Origin: Scatomorpha stercorigallinarum
GTDB lineage: Bacteria; Bacillota; Clostridia; Oscillospirales; Oscillospiraceae
NCBI GenBank assembly: GCA_944387865.1
Contig: CALXGN010000012.1
Coordinates: forward strand, 4,890-68,889
Length of the DNA stretch: 64,000 nt
Direction of reading: 5' to 3'
The notes under the pieces were generated by a model. The model searched no databases, was not told where the DNA came from, and worked only from the letters and a program-made list of their open reading frames with translations. Made by a program: the position numbers and the translations under genes. How positions within the stretch are numbered: the first letter of the stretch is position 1; every line of letters starts with the position of its first letter. Shown in pieces: positions 61,819 through 64,000 of this stretch.

Positions 61819-63060
61819 CTATCCGGCCCTGGTGATCGCCTTCCCGTCATAAGCAAGCCCGGCCTCACGAGCCGCCGCGCATATGCGCTCGCCATTGGCG
61901 GCAACGGCGCTTATGTATCCCTCGACAGAGCTCCTGGATGGGACGGCGAGCTGCTCGTCCTCCGCCTTCTGCTCCTCGCTGGTCTTCCCGGACGGCAGCC
62001 ACGCGACCTGCTCCATTTTCCGCTCGAGCTGGTGCACGGCGAGCTTTTCGCGGGCCGCCTGTGCCTGGACCAATTCGGTTTCCGCTTTGAGCTTCTCTGT
62101 TTCCGCATGGAGCTTTTCCGTTTCGGCTTTGATCTTCTCCGTCTCAGCCCGGGTCTTCTGGCGCTCCGCGCGGCTGTTGAGCAGGCCGTTTATCTTGTCG
62201 GTGAACGCCAGCAGCCCGGTGGACACGGTGCCGTCCGGGGATGTGGCCTTGCCGATCGCCATCTTTATGATGTAAACGATGACGCCGGCAGAGATGCTTG
62301 CGGCCGGTATCAAAGGGAAGATCATTTCCAGGAAGCCAGGGGAGCCCACGGCGGTCTTGACGGAGATGCGGCTGCTGAAACGTTCCTTGCCATAGAGCGC
62401 TGCCGTTGAATCCGCGATCTGGGCGATGTTTGCCAGCAGCTCCAGGTTGGAGACCAGGGCCAGGTCGTCCGCACTCGGTTTTTGCAGCGTCAGGTGGAGC
62501 CCCTGGCCAAAAATGTAGACGGGATAGAGGTTGCGGAAAACCAGGTTTGCGTACGCAGTGACATCGGATATCGTCTGCTGGCCGCGGAGCGTCCTGAATA
62601 AATAGATGTCCTGCCAGTCGTAGACCTCTTTTGACCACGCGACAGAGCGCCTGTGCCGGAATGAGCACTGGGGATACTCTTCCTCGCCCGGCTGCCGGCG
62701 CACCTCGCTGATAAGATCGCCAATTACCCCGATGCAGATCGCCTTGGAACCCTCATTGGGGATGATGACCATGTCGCCCGCCTGCATCCTGTTGTAAAAA
62801 ACGTCCATCTGCCCCAGTATCAAACCGTGGCGCTTTTCATCGGGGTAGGCGTTTTCAACGTATGCCTTTTGCGCCTCCCGCCCGAGCCCGGCGCCGAACA
62901 GCGAGCCGGGGGAGAGCCTGTCCCAGCCCAGCGCAATGAAACCGTTGTATTTGAAATCAAAATAGTATTTCCCGCCTTTCGTGCGGAGAAACCACACCTT
63001 ACGGTCATGGGGGATGAAAGGTATCTCCAGCTCGTCGGCGATCATGGTCAGCAGCGACAT
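61819..63060 (-). CDS. PUA/EVE-like N-domain protein with long coiled coil
   Basis: 413 residues, function not recognised. The first 130 residues (VWFLRTKGGKYYFDF, FIALGWDRLSPG, AGDMVIIPNEGSKAICIGVIG) resemble the EVE/PUA-like modules found in restriction-type and modified-base readers. A middle region of about 100 residues precedes a single hydrophobic segment, ISAGVIVYIIKMAIG. A coiled coil of repeated K(A/T)ETEKL units then spans about 295-350. This layout suggests membrane association and oligomers, as in some defence proteins. GGAGGG ribosome site. Confidence 0.65.
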   Translation of the reverse strand: MSLLTMIADELEIPFIPHDRKVWFLRTKGGKYYFDFKYNGFIALGWDRLSPGSLFGAGLGREAQKAYVENAYPDEKRHGLILGQMDVFYNRMQAGDMVIIPNEGSKAICIGVIGDLISEVRRQPGEEEYPQCSFRHRRSVAWSKEVYDWQDIYLFRTLRGQQTISDVTAYANLVFRNLYPVYIFGQGLHLTLQKPSADDLALVSNLELLANIAQIADSTAALYGKERFSSRISVKTAVGSPGFLEMIFPLIPAASISAGVIVYIIKMAIGKATSPDGTVSTGLLAFTDKINGLLNSRAERQKTRAETEKIKAETEKLHAETEKLKAETELVQAQAAREKLAVHQLERKMEQVAWLPSGKTSEEQKAEDEQLAVPSRSSVEGYISAVAANGERICAAAREAGLAYDGKAITRAG

Positions 63061-63198
63061 TCGTTCTCCCTCCCGCCGCCCTGCGCTCCTGCAGATCTTT
63101 ACTTATATCTGTATATCTGTGAATAAACCGTTCAAAGACATTATAGCCATATCCGGCAGCAGGCGCAATATGTTTTTCCGCCCTGCGCAGGGCGCGAT

Positions 63199-63248
63199 AA
63201 AAAGCGCGCCCTCGCACCGCGGGGCGCAAAAGCGGTGCGAGAGCGCGC
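63199..63248 (-). terminator. Terminator of the lipoprotein gene
   Basis: GCGCGCCCTCGCACCGC and GCGGTGCGAGAGCGCGC pair almost fully around an 11-base loop; the minus strand continues TTTTT (63203-63199). Confidence 0.9.
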
Positions 63249-63268
63249 GTCAACTGGCAGGCTGTCCC

Positions 63269-63748
63269 TTACAGTTCCGTGTCGGACACGCGCACGCGGA
63301 CTGTGCCGTCGAGCTCGCCGGACGGGGTGCTGAAGCTTATGTTATGTTCCCACCCGTCGGCGGCGTTGACGGCGTTCAGAACCGTCCCTTCAGAGTTGGC
63401 CGCTATGGTTTTTTCCCAGTAATGTTCGGAACTGCCATACGTGATGATGATCTTCATCGTTTCATCGGTGTTGTTGTCTATCCAAACACGATAGTATTTG
63501 TAGCCTTCCGGCTGCGTCCAACTGGAGCCGCCCTGTGTAATGGCCTCATCGACGATGAGGTAGCCCGCTTCGGGCTCTGCGGCCGCGCCGCAGCCGCCCT
63601 CTTCCTCCACGGGCGGCCCGTCGGGGCCGGCGGGGCTGGGCACGCCAGGCTGCGCGCCCTCCGCGCCGCACCCGGCGAGCGCCAGGGCGAATAACAGCGC
63701 GCAGACAAGCGCCATCCGCCCGTGAGCCGCCAAGATACCAGAACTCAT
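63269..63748 (-). CDS. Putative lipoprotein, 159 residues
   Basis: The signal sequence ends in the lipobox LALAGCG near residue 27, so the protein should be lipid-anchored outside the membrane. A Pro/Gly/Glu linker follows. The domain from about residue 60, with YKYYRVWIDNNTDETMKI and EGTVLNAVNAADG, looks like a small beta-sandwich; no family is recognised. Its own terminator follows. ATG behind AGGGTGAGG. Confidence 0.7.
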   Translation of the reverse strand: MSSGILAAHGRMALVCALLFALALAGCGAEGAQPGVPSPAGPDGPPVEEEGGCGAAAEPEAGYLIVDEAITQGGSSWTQPEGYKYYRVWIDNNTDETMKIIITYGSSEHYWEKTIAANSEGTVLNAVNAADGWEHNISFSTPSGELDGTVRVRVSDTEL

Positions 63749-63842
63749 TCGACCTCACCCTTTCAAAAGACTCGATTTCGCTTACGCTTTAAAATAACTA
63801 TACCATAGCCGCGCTTCCGCGGCAAGGGAGCAGGCATAAAAA

Positions 63843-63874
63843 ACACCGGGGCAAAGCGTACTTTGCCCCGGTGT
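63843..63874 (-). terminator. Minus-strand terminator near the window end
   Basis: ACACCGGGGCAAAG and CTTTGCCCCGGTGT are perfect 14-base arms with loop CGTA; the minus strand continues TTTTTTAT. It ends a transcript coming from beyond the right edge. Confidence 0.9.
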
Positions 63875-64000
63875 GGTGGAGCGTCCGCAACCAAGGGCGA
63901 ACACTCTTTGTGATAAGATACAGCACTTTCAAAGTGTTCTTCTATCTCGTCCAGCAGAACATCGTCCAGAATGATGGGCCGCTCTCCACCGTTGAAAAAC
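63875..64000 (-). other. Possible 3' end of a gene entering from the right edge
   Basis: One minus-strand frame is open from the edge, starting FFNGGERPIILDDVLLDEIE, and would continue past the terminator hairpin. A stop before the hairpin is not seen in that frame, so it is either a gene whose stop falls behind the stem or not coding. No family was recognised. Confidence 0.25.

Noticed and set aside
63762..64000. Open minus-strand frame at the right edge called as a gene
   Set aside because: It runs through a strong terminator hairpin with its T-run and shows no family signature; kept only as a low-confidence possible gene end.

Overview
The window is GC-rich DNA from what looks like a spore-forming member of the Clostridia, probably related to the Oscillospiraceae. 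This is inferred from YunB, a SpoIVFA/SpoIVFB-like pair, a Spo0A C-terminal-domain protein, a CIRCE-controlled groESL operon, HemZ, rubredoxin, a VorB-type 2-oxoacid:ferredoxin oxidoreductase and an A-type RNase P RNA. No ribosomal RNA, phage or complete insertion sequence was seen. Most genes are ordinary chromosomal genes packed in short operons with 1-14 base overlaps.

Layout. 1-4.1 kb: histidine operon hisC(partial)-B-H-A-F-IE. 4.2-5.5 kb: a PlsC-like acyltransferase with a zinc ribbon. 5.5-5.8 kb: a candidate type I toxin/antisense RNA module. 5.9-8.5 kb: yunB-ligA. 9.1-11.7 kb: murD and a methionine gamma-lyase-like gene. 11.8-12.3 kb: rnpB with an enlarged P12 arm. 12.9-14.9 kb: a YcxB-like gene and spoIVFA-spoIVFB. 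15.0 kb: tRNA-Pro(CGG) followed by a dense hairpin array. Copies of a roughly 455-base non-coding repeat lie at 8.6, 12.4 and 15.6 kb. 15.8-20.1 kb: potABCD polyamine transporter with a long structured leader. 20-26 kb: an RluA-type pseudouridine synthase, an SLH protein, an XRE/membrane-protein pair, groESL, deoC and a SHOCT protein. 26.2-37.9 kb: SSB-like OB protein, L-asparaginase, then proB-proA-proC-methyltransferase-pyc-hemZ-uridine-kinase-like. 38-45 kb: rubredoxin and the phosphate regulon pstSCAB-phoU-phoB-phoR with PhoP-like boxes. 45.2-48.3 kb: a large SLH surface protein with a base-composition mosaic. 48.4-61.1 kb: a GntR regulator and a 15-gene minus-strand operon. 61.3-64 kb: a stand-alone Spo0A C-domain protein, a PUA/EVE-like coiled-coil protein and a lipoprotein.

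The most interesting region is the 49.4-61.0 kb operon. It combines a YkvI-like transporter, a LarA-type nickel-pincer racemase, a P-loop ATPase, a four-subunit VOR-type 2-oxoacid:ferredoxin oxidoreductase and a CoA-transferase. It also holds a NadD paralogue, LarB, a MoaB/MogA-like protein and four proteins I do not recognise. LarB uses nicotinic acid adenine dinucleotide, the product of NadD, so the operon appears to carry both precursor supply and the first step of nickel-pincer cofactor synthesis beside a catabolic route for an unknown 2-hydroxy or 2-oxo acid. A palindrome overlaps its predicted promoter and a branched structured RNA ends it. LarC and LarE were not recognised in the window.
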